NCBI GenBank assembly: GCA_016756695.1
Contig: CP066701.1
Span: 3,120,001 to 3,184,000 of the forward strand
DNA: 64,000 nucleotides
Origin: Heyndrickxia sporothermodurans
Lineage (GTDB): Bacteria > Bacillota > Bacilli > Bacillales > Bacillaceae_C
Direction of reading: 5' to 3'
Shown here one piece after another: positions 37,322-47,300 of this stretch. The notes beneath the pieces are model-generated. The model was not told the origin of the DNA, made no database searches, and saw nothing but the letters and a program-made list of their open reading frames with translations. Numbering within the stretch: position 1 is the stretch's first letter; every line of letters begins with the position of its first letter. A program made the translations under genes and the position numbers.

Positions 37322-38996
37322 CGAAACGATCTCCTTCATTTTCTTTTATGTTCTCGGCGAATTGAATCATTTCCGTTAAGTTCTCCATTTTAATTTTCAT
37401 CTCACCTTCTGTTCGAGAAAGCTGAAAGATATCGTGTAAATGGTCTTCTAATTTTCCAAATTCTAATCGTGTTAATATATCGTCTAATTCACCAATAACC
37501 CTTTCAAATAAATTAATCTTCTCATACAATAATTTTAAAATATGATCCTCTATCGTATTTTTTGTTGCGAAATTATAGATATGAACATCTTCTTGTTGAC
37601 CAAGACGATGCACCCTTCCAATTCGTTGTTCAAGTCTCATTGGATTCCACGGTAAGTCAAAATTAATCATATGATGGCAAAATTGAAGGTTGATTCCTTC
37701 CCCTCCGGCTTCAGTTGCAATTAATACTTGGGCATGCTTCTGGAACAATTCGCGCATCCAATCTTTTTTTCCTCTTTTAAATCCGCCGCGAAACGGTACC
37801 GAACTGATTCCGTGCTGTTTTAAAAACCATTGTAAATATAGCTGGGTCGCTCGATATTCGGTGAAAATAATCACTTTATCGTTGATTTGTTTGATTAATT
37901 TTACCGCTTCTTCCGCCTTGGAATTTTGCTTGACAGCTTCAATTTTTTTTATCATAAATTGAATCTTTTGCTCGAGTTCAGGGGACGGATTCTCAGCTTT
38001 TTTTAACATATTTTTTAATGTGTAGTATACGGATTCTCTGCTGCTACAAGCCTCCCGCTGTAATGTCATCATTGAAAAACCACTATTACCGAATGAGTGA
38101 GAACCATTTTTAAAGATTTGAATCGAATCATATAAATCTCTTTCTTCTTTAGAAAAATCAATTAAAATGGTTTTGACATGACGTTTCGTCCATTCAATCC
38201 CGGTATCTGTTCTGCGATTTCGAATCATTACTTTATTTACTAGTTCACGCAGGCGCTCATCGTCTTTCGCCGATCGATTACTGCTTTTATATTTTTCAAT
38301 AAATCCGGACTGACTGCCAAGATGCCCGGGCTTCAAAAGGGATACTAAATGAAAAATTTCATCTACACGATTTTGTATAGGTGTGGCAGTTAATAATAGG
38401 CAAAACTTTTTCTTTAAGTTTTGAACAAATTCATAGTTTTTAGTTTTATGATTCTTTAATTTATGGGCCTCATCAATAATAACTAAGTCATAATTTTGTT
38501 CGTAAATTTTTTCACGGTGAGGACTCCGTTTCGCCGTATCAATGGATGAGATCACACAGTCAAATTGATCCCACACATAGCTTTTTTTCTGTGCTACAGC
38601 AGGGATATGAAACTTCGTATTTAGTTCAAATGCCCATTGCGACACTAATGATGCAGGGACGAGGATTAATACCTTTTTCACGAGACGACGTATCATATAT
38701 TCTTTTAAAATGAGCCCAGCCTCAATCGTTTTTCCAAGTCCAACTTCATCGGCCAAAATAGCTTTTCCATTCATGTTTTCCACTACTTGTTGGGCTACCT
38801 CAAGTTGATGAGGCAATGGTTTTAAGTTTGCTAAATGCTTCGGAGCTTGCAATCCCTCAAACTCTGGAATGATTTGATGTTTCTCCATTTCAATGGCTAA
38901 TTGATACAATTGCCAATTTCCCCAAGGTCCATCTTTATAAAATCTTTCTGTTAACCCTTCTCCCCAAGAGTGATCAAAATGAATATTAATCGACAT
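37290..38996 (-). CDS. yqhH: SNF2-family ATP-dependent helicase, YqhH-like
   Basis: 568 aa superfamily 2 protein of the HepA/RapA type. Motif I DEVGLGKTIEAG, DEAH box (VIIDEAHKLKN), motif III LLLTATPIQN, motif V ATEAGGEGINLQ and motif VI QRIGRVHRLGQ. Such proteins remodel DNA- or RNA polymerase-bound complexes; the exact role of YqhH is unknown. Divergent from gcvT as in B. subtilis. Confidence 0.92.
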   Translation of the reverse strand: MSINIHFDHSWGEGLTERFYKDGPWGNWQLYQLAIEMEKHQIIPEFEGLQAPKHLANLKPLPHQLEVAQQVVENMNGKAILADEVGLGKTIEAGLILKEYMIRRLVKKVLILVPASLVSQWAFELNTKFHIPAVAQKKSYVWDQFDCVISSIDTAKRSPHREKIYEQNYDLVIIDEAHKLKNHKTKNYEFVQNLKKKFCLLLTATPIQNRVDEIFHLVSLLKPGHLGSQSGFIEKYKSSNRSAKDDERLRELVNKVMIRNRRTDTGIEWTKRHVKTILIDFSKEERDLYDSIQIFKNGSHSFGNSGFSMMTLQREACSSRESVYYTLKNMLKKAENPSPELEQKIQFMIKKIEAVKQNSKAEEAVKLIKQINDKVIIFTEYRATQLYLQWFLKQHGISSVPFRGGFKRGKKDWMRELFQKHAQVLIATEAGGEGINLQFCHHMINFDLPWNPMRLEQRIGRVHRLGQQEDVHIYNFATKNTIEDHILKLLYEKINLFERVIGELDDILTRLEFGKLEDHLHDIFQLSRTEGEMKIKMENLTEMIQFAENIKENEGDRFDAAAGNTSIS

Positions 38997-39284
38997 AATT
39001 CCACTCCTTATGAAATAGAATTGAAATGTGAGTATTATATTTTACGTATAATAAAAGGAAATCATAGAGTATTGTTCGTCTTTTATTATATTTGTTCGAA
39101 TGAATCCCCTTACAACTATCAGATAAAATGCAAAAAGTGGTTATTTTATTCAAAATTGCTTGAAAAATGATTGATGAAAAAGCTGAATAATGTTAGGATG
39201 TAGTTAGCTTTACAAGGGTGTTAGCGCAAAATAAATCTTTTATGCTAGTATATCCATTTTTCAATTAAATATAGGCGAATGATT

Positions 39285-39455
39285 TCAGGGGGAGAGACTG
39301 CTTAAATGCAGAGCCGAAGGAGCAAGTAATGGATCATTATGAATCTCTCAGGCAAAAAGACTTCTGATTGACGCAACTCTGGAGAGTGCTTCGAATATTG
39401 AAGCCACCCAAGGGGACAGCCGTTTAGGTAAACTTTCAGGTGCCAGGACAGAGAC
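39285..39455 (+). ncRNA. Tandem glycine riboswitch (gcvT leader)
   Basis: Two glycine aptamers in series. Aptamer 1: GGGGGAGAGACTG, GCCGAAGGAGCAA, AATCTCTCAGGCAAAAAGAC. Aptamer 2: CTCTGGAGAGTG, CCACCCAAGGGGACAGCCG, AAACTTTCAGGTGCCAGGAC. These are the conserved P1/P3a elements of the class. Located 106 nt before gcvT. Glycine binding is expected to prevent the following terminator and turn on glycine cleavage. The 38997-39284 stretch upstream holds no convincing gene; TTGATG-N17-TAGGAT at 39171-39199 is a possible promoter. Confidence 0.97.
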
Positions 39456-39494
39456 AACCAGTATATTAAAATTGGTTTTTTCTGTCTTTTTTTT
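39447..39494 (+). terminator. Riboswitch-controlled terminator before gcvT
   Basis: GACAGA/TCTGTC outer and AACCA/TGGTT inner stems, then eight Ts. The 5' arm shares bases with the 3' edge of aptamer 2, giving the switch. Confidence 0.85.
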
Positions 39495-39560
39495 ATGTGC
39501 ATTGAGTTTTTTGCTGTGAAATTGAAAGAAGGAATTAGAATATTGATTGGAGGATCATCA

Positions 39561-40664
39561 ATGTCAAATTTGAAAAGAACCCCACTTTTTGAGATTTATA
39601 AGGAATATGGTGGAAAGACGATTGATTTCGGTGGATGGGAGTTGCCTGTTCAATTTTCTAGTATAAAAGAAGAACATGAAGCAGTACGTACAAGAGCAGG
39701 CTTATTTGATGTTTCCCATATGGGAGAAATAACTGTAAAAGGAAAAGATAGCACCCTTTATTTACAGAAAATGATGACAAATGATATTTCAAAGGTTCAA
39801 ATCGGCGGTGCACAGTACACGGCGATGTGCTATCCAAATGGTGGTACCGTTGATGATCTTTTAGTTTATAAAATTGCTGATGATAATTATTTACTCGTAG
39901 TAAATGCAGGAAATATTGAAAAAGATTTTTCGTGGCTTCAAAAACATATCGAGGGCAATGTAGAAGTAGAAAATATATCCGCAAGTATTGGACAGCTGGC
40001 TATTCAAGGTCCAATTGCGGAACAAATTCTTCAAAAGGTAACAGATAAAAATTTAGAAGAGATTAAGTTTTTTAAATTTGATGAAAATGTAAATGTAAAA
40101 GGTGTTAAAGCTTTCGTTTCAAGAACAGGATATACAGGTGAAGATGGATTTGAAATCTATTGTAAAGCTGAAGATACCGTATTTTTATGGAGGGAACTAT
40201 TAGCGGCAGGAAAAGATGAAGGTCTTCTTCCATGTGGACTTGGTGCGAGAGATACCCTTCGTTTTGAAGCAACTCTTCCACTTTACGGGCAGGAACTTTC
40301 TGAAGATATTAGCCCTTTAGAGGCAGGGATTGGTTTTGCCGTTAAGGTTGCAAAAGATACTGATTTCATTGGGAAGAGCGCATTAAAAGAACAAAAAGAA
40401 AACGGTTTAGCGAGAAAAATTGTTGGGATAGAAATGATTGATCGCGGAATCCCTCGTCATGGATATAAAATTTTTTCCGGTGATGAAGAAATTGGTTCAA
40501 TCACAACGGGCACACAGTCCCCGACATTAAAGAAAAATATCGGATTAGGGATTGTCGATATTCAGTTTACTGATATTGATCAAATGGTTGATGTCGAGAT
40601 TCGCAACAAACGATTAAAAGCAAAAGTAATTTCAACGCCATTTTATAAACGACCTAAAAAGTAG
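39561..40664 (+). CDS. gcvT: Glycine cleavage system T protein (aminomethyltransferase)
   Basis: Transfers the methylene group of glycine from the H-protein lipoyl arm to tetrahydrofolate. [16 protein letters not shown], and [11 protein letters not shown] are family signatures. 367 aa from ATG 39561 with GGAGGATC upstream; the frame upstream of that is within the riboswitch terminator. First of three genes under the glycine riboswitch. Confidence 0.96.
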   Translation: MSNLKRTPLFEIYKEYGGKTIDFGGWELPVQFSSIKEEHEAVRTRAGLFDVSHMGEITVKGKDSTLYLQKMMTNDISKVQIGGAQYTAMCYPNGGTVDDLLVYKIADDNYLLVVNAGNIEKDFSWLQKHIEGNVEVENISASIGQLAIQGPIAEQILQKVTDKNLEEIKFFKFDENVNVKGVKAFVSRTGYTGEDGFEIYCKAEDTVFLWRELLAAGKDEGLLPCGLGARDTLRFEATLPLYGQELSEDISPLEAGIGFAVKVAKDTDFIGKSALKEQKENGLARKIVGIEMIDRGIPRHGYKIFSGDEEIGSITTGTQSPTLKKNIGLGIVDIQFTDIDQMVDVEIRNKRLKAKVISTPFYKRPKK

Positions 40665-40680
40665 GATGGGAGAGAGAATT

Positions 40681-42030
40681 ATGACAAAGCATCGCTATTT
40701 ACCGATGACAGATCAAGACCAGCAGGAAATGCTAGAAACAATTGGAGTACCTTCTGTCGATGACCTTTTCAGTGATATTCCTGAAAAAGTCCGTTTTAAA
40801 GGCTTATATAATATTAAAGAAGCAAAATCAGAAACAGCTTTGTTAAAAGAGTTAAGCCAAATGGCTGCTAAAAATGCGGATGTAAAACAGAATGTATCGT
40901 TTTTAGGCGCTGGTGTTTATGATCATTACATTCCAACGATTGTTGATCATGTTATTAGCCGATCTGAATTTTATACTGCATATACACCTTATCAACCTGA
41001 AATCTCCCAAGGGGAATTACAAGCGATATTTGAATTTCAAACGATGATTTGTGAGTTAACAGGAATGGATGTAGCGAATTCCTCGATGTATGATGGGGGT
41101 ACAGCTTTAGCCGAAGCCGCTATGTTAAGCTGTGGACAAACACGTAGAAAAAAAATACTTATTTCTGAAACTGTTCATCCGGAATCGCGGGAAGTATTAA
41201 AAACATATGCAAAAGGTCAATTTATTGAAGTAGTTGAAATTCCTCATAAAAACGGTGTGACAGACTTACAAGCATTACAAGCTGAATTAAGCGAAGAGGT
41301 AGCTGCCGTTGTCGTTCAATATCCAAATTTCTTCGGTCAAATTGAGCCGTTAAAAGAAATTGAACCATTGGCACATCAGCATAAAGGATTATTTATCGTA
41401 TCAAGTAATCCGCTGGCGCTAGGGGCGATCACACCTCCGGGGAAATTTGGTGCAGATATTGTTGTTGGTGATGCACAAGTATTCGGTATCCCTCAAAGTT
41501 TTGGTGGACCACATTGTGGTTATTTTGCAGTAACAACGAAATTAATGAGAAAAGTTCCTGGTCGCTTAGTTGGCGAAACGGTTGATGAAAATGGGAAAAG
41601 AGGCTATGTTTTAACCCTGCAAGCCCGTGAACAGCATATTCGACGCGATAAAGCGACATCTAATATTTGTTCCAATCAAGCCCTAAATGCATTAGCTGCA
41701 TCAGTCGCTATGACTGCTCTAGGCAAAAAAGGTGTTAAGGAAATGGCTGTCCAAAATATTCAAAAAGCATATTATGCTAAAAAAGCATTTAAGCAAGAAG
41801 GTTTTAAAATCGAATTTGAAGGTCCAAGTTTTAATGAATTTGTTATTCGATTGAATAAACCTGTTAAAGAGCTTAATAAACATCTTTTGAGTAAAGGAAT
41901 TATTGGTGGCTATGATTTAAGTAGAGATTATCCTCTACTGGAGAATTGCATGCTTGTAGCTGTTACTGAATTACGAACGAAAGATGAAATCGATCAATTG
42001 ATTAAAGAATTGAGGGATAGCCATGAATAA
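40681..42030 (+). CDS. gcvPA: Glycine dehydrogenase (decarboxylating) subunit 1
   Basis: N-terminal half of the P protein, 449 aa. Motifs: [36 protein letters not shown]. It forms a heterotetramer with GcvPB to decarboxylate glycine with PLP. AGGATGGGAGAG precedes ATG 40681; overlaps gcvPB by 8 nt. Confidence 0.96.
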   Translation: MTKHRYLPMTDQDQQEMLETIGVPSVDDLFSDIPEKVRFKGLYNIKEAKSETALLKELSQMAAKNADVKQNVSFLGAGVYDHYIPTIVDHVISRSEFYTAYTPYQPEISQGELQAIFEFQTMICELTGMDVANSSMYDGGTALAEAAMLSCGQTRRKKILISETVHPESREVLKTYAKGQFIEVVEIPHKNGVTDLQALQAELSEEVAAVVVQYPNFFGQIEPLKEIEPLAHQHKGLFIVSSNPLALGAITPPGKFGADIVVGDAQVFGIPQSFGGPHCGYFAVTTKLMRKVPGRLVGETVDENGKRGYVLTLQAREQHIRRDKATSNICSNQALNALAASVAMTALGKKGVKEMAVQNIQKAYYAKKAFKQEGFKIEFEGPSFNEFVIRLNKPVKELNKHLLSKGIIGGYDLSRDYPLLENCMLVAVTELRTKDEIDQLIKELRDSHE

Positions 42031-43486
42031 GGAGAACCAACCATTAATTTTTGAAATCACGAAACCAGGCAGAATTGGTTATAGCCTTCCTGACCTTGAC
42101 GTTCCTGAGATTGATATTAACGATTACCTTCCTTCCGACTATATTCGTGATGAAGAAGTGCATTTACCTGAGGTTTCCGAACTTGATATTATGCGTCATT
42201 ATACCGCTTTATCAAGAAAGAACCATGGAGTGGATTCAGGGTTCTATCCACTTGGGTCATGTACAATGAAATATAATCCTAAAATAAATGAATCGGTGGC
42301 ACGTTACCCTGGTTTTGCTCATATACATCCACTACAAGATGAAAGCTCTGTCCAAGGTGCTCTGGAATTAATGTACGATTTACAACAACATTTAATTGAG
42401 ATCACCGGAATGGATGAAGTGACTCTCCAACCGGCAGCAGGAGCTCACGGTGAATGGACAGGTTTAATGATGATTCGTGCCTATCACAAAGCAAATGGTG
42501 ACCATAATCGGACTAAAGTAATTGTTCCCGATTCCGCCCATGGAACAAACCCAGCATCCGCTAGTGTTGCAGGACTTGAAACGGTAACGGTTAAATCGGA
42601 TGAAAATGGACTTGTTGATTTAGAAGATTTAAGAAGATTAGTAGATTCAAATACAGCTGCTCTAATGCTAACAAACCCGAATACTTTAGGATTATTTGAA
42701 GAAAATATTTTGGAAATGGCAGAAATCGTTCATAGTGCAGGTGGTAAACTATACTATGATGGTGCTAACTTAAACGCAGTGCTATCAAAAGCTCGCCCGG
42801 GGGATATGGGATTTGATGTTGTTCATTTAAATCTTCACAAAACATTTACTGGCCCGCACGGCGGTGGTGGTCCAGGTTCTGGTCCGGTCGGGGTGAAAAA
42901 AGATTTAATCCCATTTTTACCAAAGCCAGTGCTTGTGAAAGAAAACGATGTTTATAAGTTCGATTATGAACGCCCACTTTCCATCGGTAGAGTAAAGCCA
43001 TACTATGGTAACTTCGGGATAAATGTAAGAGCATATACGTATATTCGAACAATGGGACCGGATGGTTTAAAAGCTGTAACCGAAAATGCAGTGCTAAATG
43101 CAAACTATATGATGAGAAGGTTAGCAGAATACTATGATCTACCTTATGACCGTCATTGTAAGCATGAATTTGTTTTAAGTGCAAAACGCCAAAAGAAATT
43201 AGGTGTTCGCGCATTAGATATTGCTAAACGTCTGTTAGACTTTGGCTATCATCCACCAACTATTTACTTCCCGTTAAACGTTGAGGAATGTATGATGATC
43301 GAGCCTACTGAAACAGAATCAAAAGAAACTTTGGATTCCTTTATCGATGCGATGATACAAATTGCAAAGGAAACAGAAGAGAATCCTGAAATCGTTCAAG
43401 AGGCTCCACATACAACCGTTATCAAACGTTTAGATGAAGCACAAGCGGCCCGTAAACCAGTATTACGCTATAATAATCAAAGATAA
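42023..43486 (+). CDS. gcvPB: Glycine dehydrogenase (decarboxylating) subunit 2
   Basis: C-terminal half of the P protein, 487 aa, carrying the PLP site: K273 in [14 protein letters not shown]. Also [12 protein letters not shown] and [13 protein letters not shown]. Last gene of the operon. H protein (gcvH) and lipoamide dehydrogenase are not in the window. Confidence 0.96.
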   Translation: MNKENQPLIFEITKPGRIGYSLPDLDVPEIDINDYLPSDYIRDEEVHLPEVSELDIMRHYTALSRKNHGVDSGFYPLGSCTMKYNPKINESVARYPGFAHIHPLQDESSVQGALELMYDLQQHLIEITGMDEVTLQPAAGAHGEWTGLMMIRAYHKANGDHNRTKVIVPDSAHGTNPASASVAGLETVTVKSDENGLVDLEDLRRLVDSNTAALMLTNPNTLGLFEENILEMAEIVHSAGGKLYYDGANLNAVLSKARPGDMGFDVVHLNLHKTFTGPHGGGGPGSGPVGVKKDLIPFLPKPVLVKENDVYKFDYERPLSIGRVKPYYGNFGINVRAYTYIRTMGPDGLKAVTENAVLNANYMMRRLAEYYDLPYDRHCKHEFVLSAKRQKKLGVRALDIAKRLLDFGYHPPTIYFPLNVEECMMIEPTETESKETLDSFIDAMIQIAKETEENPEIVQEAPHTTVIKRLDEAQAARKPVLRYNNQR

Positions 43487-43491
43487 AGATA

Positions 43492-43521
43492 AAAAGCCTC
43501 TTCCGAATGGAAGAGGCTTTA
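43492..43521. terminator. Terminator of the gcv operon
   Basis: AAAGCCTCTTCC and GGAAGAGGCTTT stem with loop GAAT; the A tract on the other side may serve yqhL too. Confidence 0.88.
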
Positions 43522-43534
43522 AACATGTATTCAT

Positions 43535-43915
43535 TTATTTAGATTTAATTTTACCAGTCCATTTTTTAAATCCGCCTTGTAATTGGTAAAGATCTTTATA
43601 ACCTTTACGGTAAAGCATTTGAGCAGCACGACCACTGCGCATCCCGCTTTGGCAATATAAGTATACAGGTTTATCAGGACGAATTTCTTTCATTCTCATT
43701 TTCAATTGCGATAATGGAATATTTCTTGAACCTAATATATGTCCTCCATCGAACTCATTCGCTTCTCGAACGTCGATTAATTGTGCCTTCCGATAGCCCG
43801 CTTTAAATTCTTCTTCAGTTAAAGTTTTAACCGCTCTCTTTTGAGAAAAATAATTATAGAGCGTATAGGCAATGACTGCTACTATGACAATAATAAGAAA
43901 ATATAAACTACCCAC
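43535..43915 (-). CDS. yqhL: Membrane-anchored rhodanese-like protein, YqhL
   Basis: 126 aa. One N-terminal transmembrane helix (residues 3-20) and a single rhodanese domain with catalytic Cys in YCQSGMRSGRAA. Probable sulfur-transfer or sulfur-sensing role. Start set at GTG 43915 with AAAGGAGAAAG upstream; the longer frame to 43981 is unsupported. In B. subtilis lipM and mntR follow; here nrdJ does. Confidence 0.88.
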   Translation of the reverse strand: MGSLYFLIIVIVAVIAYTLYNYFSQKRAVKTLTEEEFKAGYRKAQLIDVREANEFDGGHILGSRNIPLSQLKMRMKEIRPDKPVYLYCQSGMRSGRAAQMLYRKGYKDLYQLQGGFKKWTGKIKSK

Positions 43916-44186
43916 TAAACTTTCTCCTTTCTTCGATACACCACTATCTTCTATTATATTCATCAATGGAAGAGGAATCAAAACTTTTTGCTATAAAAAT
44001 ATTTATTTTTGAAAGAAAGGGGTAGTATCTTTGATATACCTATCTTTCATTTGCTTCAAAAATATGCAACCGTGGAAATTTTCAAATTTACCCTAAATTT
44101 AATTCTATAACTCTCTTTTTCTCCTCTTTTCTCTTTATTTTATTTATTTTTCGATTTGACAAAAAGGAACAAAGTTTAACCATTTC

Positions 44187-44233
44187 ACAATATATAGTAT
44201 TTTTCTTAGTATTAATAACACTATATATTGTAT
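44187..44233 (+). promoter_or_regulatory. Pair of NrdR boxes upstream of nrdJ
   Basis: Box 1 ACAATATATAGTATTT (44187-44202) and box 2 ACACTATATATTGTAT (44218-44233) match the NrdR box consensus and are exactly 31 bp apart, three helical turns, the usual spacing. NrdR represses ribonucleotide reductase genes when dATP is high. Box 2 overlaps a possible -35 (TTGTAT, then TATAAG 16 nt on). The 355-nt gap 43982-44336 otherwise holds AT-rich sequence and no B12 riboswitch that I can see. Confidence 0.85.
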
Positions 44234-44336
44234 TTATTTATTGATTTTCTATAAGTGAATATGATAACTTATAGAAGAATACAACAAGAGTACTCAAGCT
44301 AGATTTTATGCTAGAAAGATAGAAGGAGTTGTCAAA

Positions 44337-47300
44337 ATGTCTGTTGCGTTTACAAATGAATTGAAGATTAATGAGGAACAATTAAACAAAGATATCAAAT
44401 TGTTTCCACAGGTACATCCTGTTACACCAGATATGAAAATCACACATAAAGGTGTATCACGTTTAGTAATGATTGACCGCTATGCATTCAAAGATACCGA
44501 AAAGCTTACATTATCGAATGGTGATTTTGTCGTTTTGACCATCAAGGAAGATCCGAAATTTCCTGCAAGAGGACTAGGATTTATCAAAAATATTGATTGG
44601 GAACAAAAATTAGCAGATGTACTAGTTGATGAAGAATATCGGAGTGCTTTAGAAGATCCGAAAGAAATTGAAACAGGACTTATTACTAGACCACTAGATA
44701 TTATCGAAAAGCCATTGGAAGTTTATTATGAGCAAATTGCCAAAAGGAACGCAACAGGTTTGGCTTCAGTTGAAACAACCGAGGAAAAACGTCAAGAATG
44801 GTTCGAAAAGTTTTATCAAGAACTTGTGAACTTAAATTTTGTACCTGCTGGACGTGTACTTTATGGTGCTGGTGCAGATACAGAAGTAACCTATTTTAAT
44901 TGTTACGTTATGCCGTTCGTACCAGATTCTCGTGAAGGGATATCAGAACATAGAAAACAAGTAATGGAAATTATGAGCAGAGGTGGCGGAGTAGGAACAA
45001 ATGGCTCGACATTAAGGCCAAGAAACACTTTGGCTCGCGGCGTAAACGGCAAGTCATCAGGTTCTGTATCATGGCTTGATGATATTGCGAAATTAACACA
45101 TTTGGTTGAGCAGGGTGGATCCCGTTAAACACTCCAATGGCGGGATTAAAATCTCGTGAATTGCTGGAACACCCTTAGAGCTTTATCAACCACAACGTGA
45201 CTGGCAACGGTGAGCGTGAAGGTTTGAAAATGATAAGGATTGGGCAATCAGCAGCGAAGCATCTCTGGAAACGGAGATGAACGTTCAACGACTATTGAAA
45301 CTCCCTAATTCTTACTAAAAACATAAAAAAGGTGTAAATTAAATGGAAGAAATGGGAGGAGTAAATCATATGGTATGGAAACGACCTTATGAGGCGCGAG
45401 ACAAGGAAGAGTTAATTAAAAAAATTTATATATCTCCATAATCATGGATATAGCTACGATTTTTTCTTCCTTGATGAGATAGTCTGATCTCATGTGAAAG
45501 CATGAGAGCTAGGCAGAAATGACCTAGCCACTCTTAGCCTGAGTGTAACAAAATAGCGTGGAGCTCAAATGATAATGTTAGCGGATTAAAAAGATGCCTT
45601 AGTCCGCGTCGTTCAGAAAATGAACGACTAAAAAATCGGGTGAATTGCGGGAAAATCCTTAGAGACTTACAAGCTACAACGTGTCCGGAAACGGTGAACG
45701 TGAATGCTATAAAAATTGTGAGTATTGGACAATCTGCAGCCAAGCGTCATAGGGCATAGGTTATGGCGAAGGTTCAACGACTAGAGGTTGAGTCCCAACA
45801 ATAAAACCTCATAAGCGCCCGGCCCCTAACAGATCATGCTGAGGGTGATGATATAGTCTAGTCCGTTTTGCAAAAGCAGAGTAAATATCCTGAAAAGGAC
45901 GGTAAAATACGTGGCATCCGGATATCATAGAATTTATTATTTCAAAGATGCAAAATCCAAGAATTTTGCGATTTTTAATTGAAAATACAAAAGATGAAAC
46001 GATTAAAAAACTAGCGAAAGACAAATTGAAGTTTACACCTTTAACAATGCAAGAAATTGCTATATATCAAGGAATTATAAACTATAAAAATATTCCTGGG
46101 TATGGTGGCTTTAGTGAAAATATCATTGCTGAAGCTGAAGAGAAATTAGCTGTTGGTGGCAATTACACAGTCCATAATCCAGAGTTCTTAACGGGTGCAA
46201 ACATTTCTGTTTGCCTAACAAAGGAATTTATGGAAGCAGTTGAAAATGATGGAGAGTATGAACTTCGTTTCCCTTATGTTGAACATTATAATGAAGAGGA
46301 AATGAATATTTATAATGAGAAATGGCACAAAATCGGAGATGTCCGTGAGTGGGAAAAACTTGGATATAAAGTGCGCGTCTACAAAAAAATTAAGGCAAAA
46401 GAACTTTGGAACTTAATCAATATATGCGCCACCTACTCAGCAGAACCAGGAATTTTCTTCATCGATAATGCCAACGATATGACAAATGCTAAAGCATATG
46501 GTCAACAAGTTGTTGCTACAAATCCGTGTGGTAAATTGCTTGCCTCACGTTAAAAACTCGACCTAATTGACTTGGAACCCTAACAGGTTATGCTGAGGGC
46601 AACAGGGGGCAAGGGTAATGCCAGCCTGAGAGACTAAAGCGGTTGAGCCAGTATATTATACTATTATACTGTAAGCGATAGTCCGATCCTCTTAGAAATA
46701 AGAGAGCGAGATATGGAGCAACCTCTCGCACCATTTTCCGTCTGCAACCTTGCAGCAGTGAACCTTGCTGAGATGGCGGATAAGGTAAATAAAACGGTTA
46801 ATTTTGAAAAGTTAATGAAAACAGTAGCAGTCGGCGTCCGCATGCAGGATAACGTTATAAACGCTACACCTTATTTCTTAGACGAAAATAAAAAGCAGGC
46901 GCTTGGCGAGCGTCGAGTTGGTCTTGGTGTCATGGGTCTTGCAGACTTACTGATCTATTGTGAGAAAGAATATGGTTCAGAAGAAGGCAACCAATTGGTT
47001 GATAAAGTAATGGAAACGATCGCGACAACAGCTTATCGTACATCCATCGAATTAGCAAAGGAAAAAGGAAGCTTCCCATTTTTACAAGGGGAGACTGATG
47101 AAGAAACAATTCGTTTACGAGAAGCGTTTATCCGAACTGGATTTATGAAAAAAATGCCTGAGGACATTCGTCAATCGATATTAGAAAACGGTATTAGAAA
47201 TTCTCATTTGCTAACTGTTGCTCCAACTGGATCGACTGGTACGATGATTGGATGTTCAACTGGCCTAGAACCATATTTCTCATTTACTTATTACAGAAGT

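Noticed and set aside
38970-39170. 66-codon frame between yqhH and the glycine riboswitch
   Set aside because: Overlaps the yqhH start antisense, lacks a ribosome binding site and recognisable homology, and falls in the expected promoter region.
43982-44336. Adenosylcobalamin riboswitch upstream of nrdJ
   Set aside because: No B12-box (GCCACTG-like) sequence or the associated helices could be found; NrdR boxes explain the region better.
45948-46553. Independent 201-residue gene
   Set aside because: It is nrdJ exon 3 (45912-46532) read from an internal ATG and running a few codons into intron 3.
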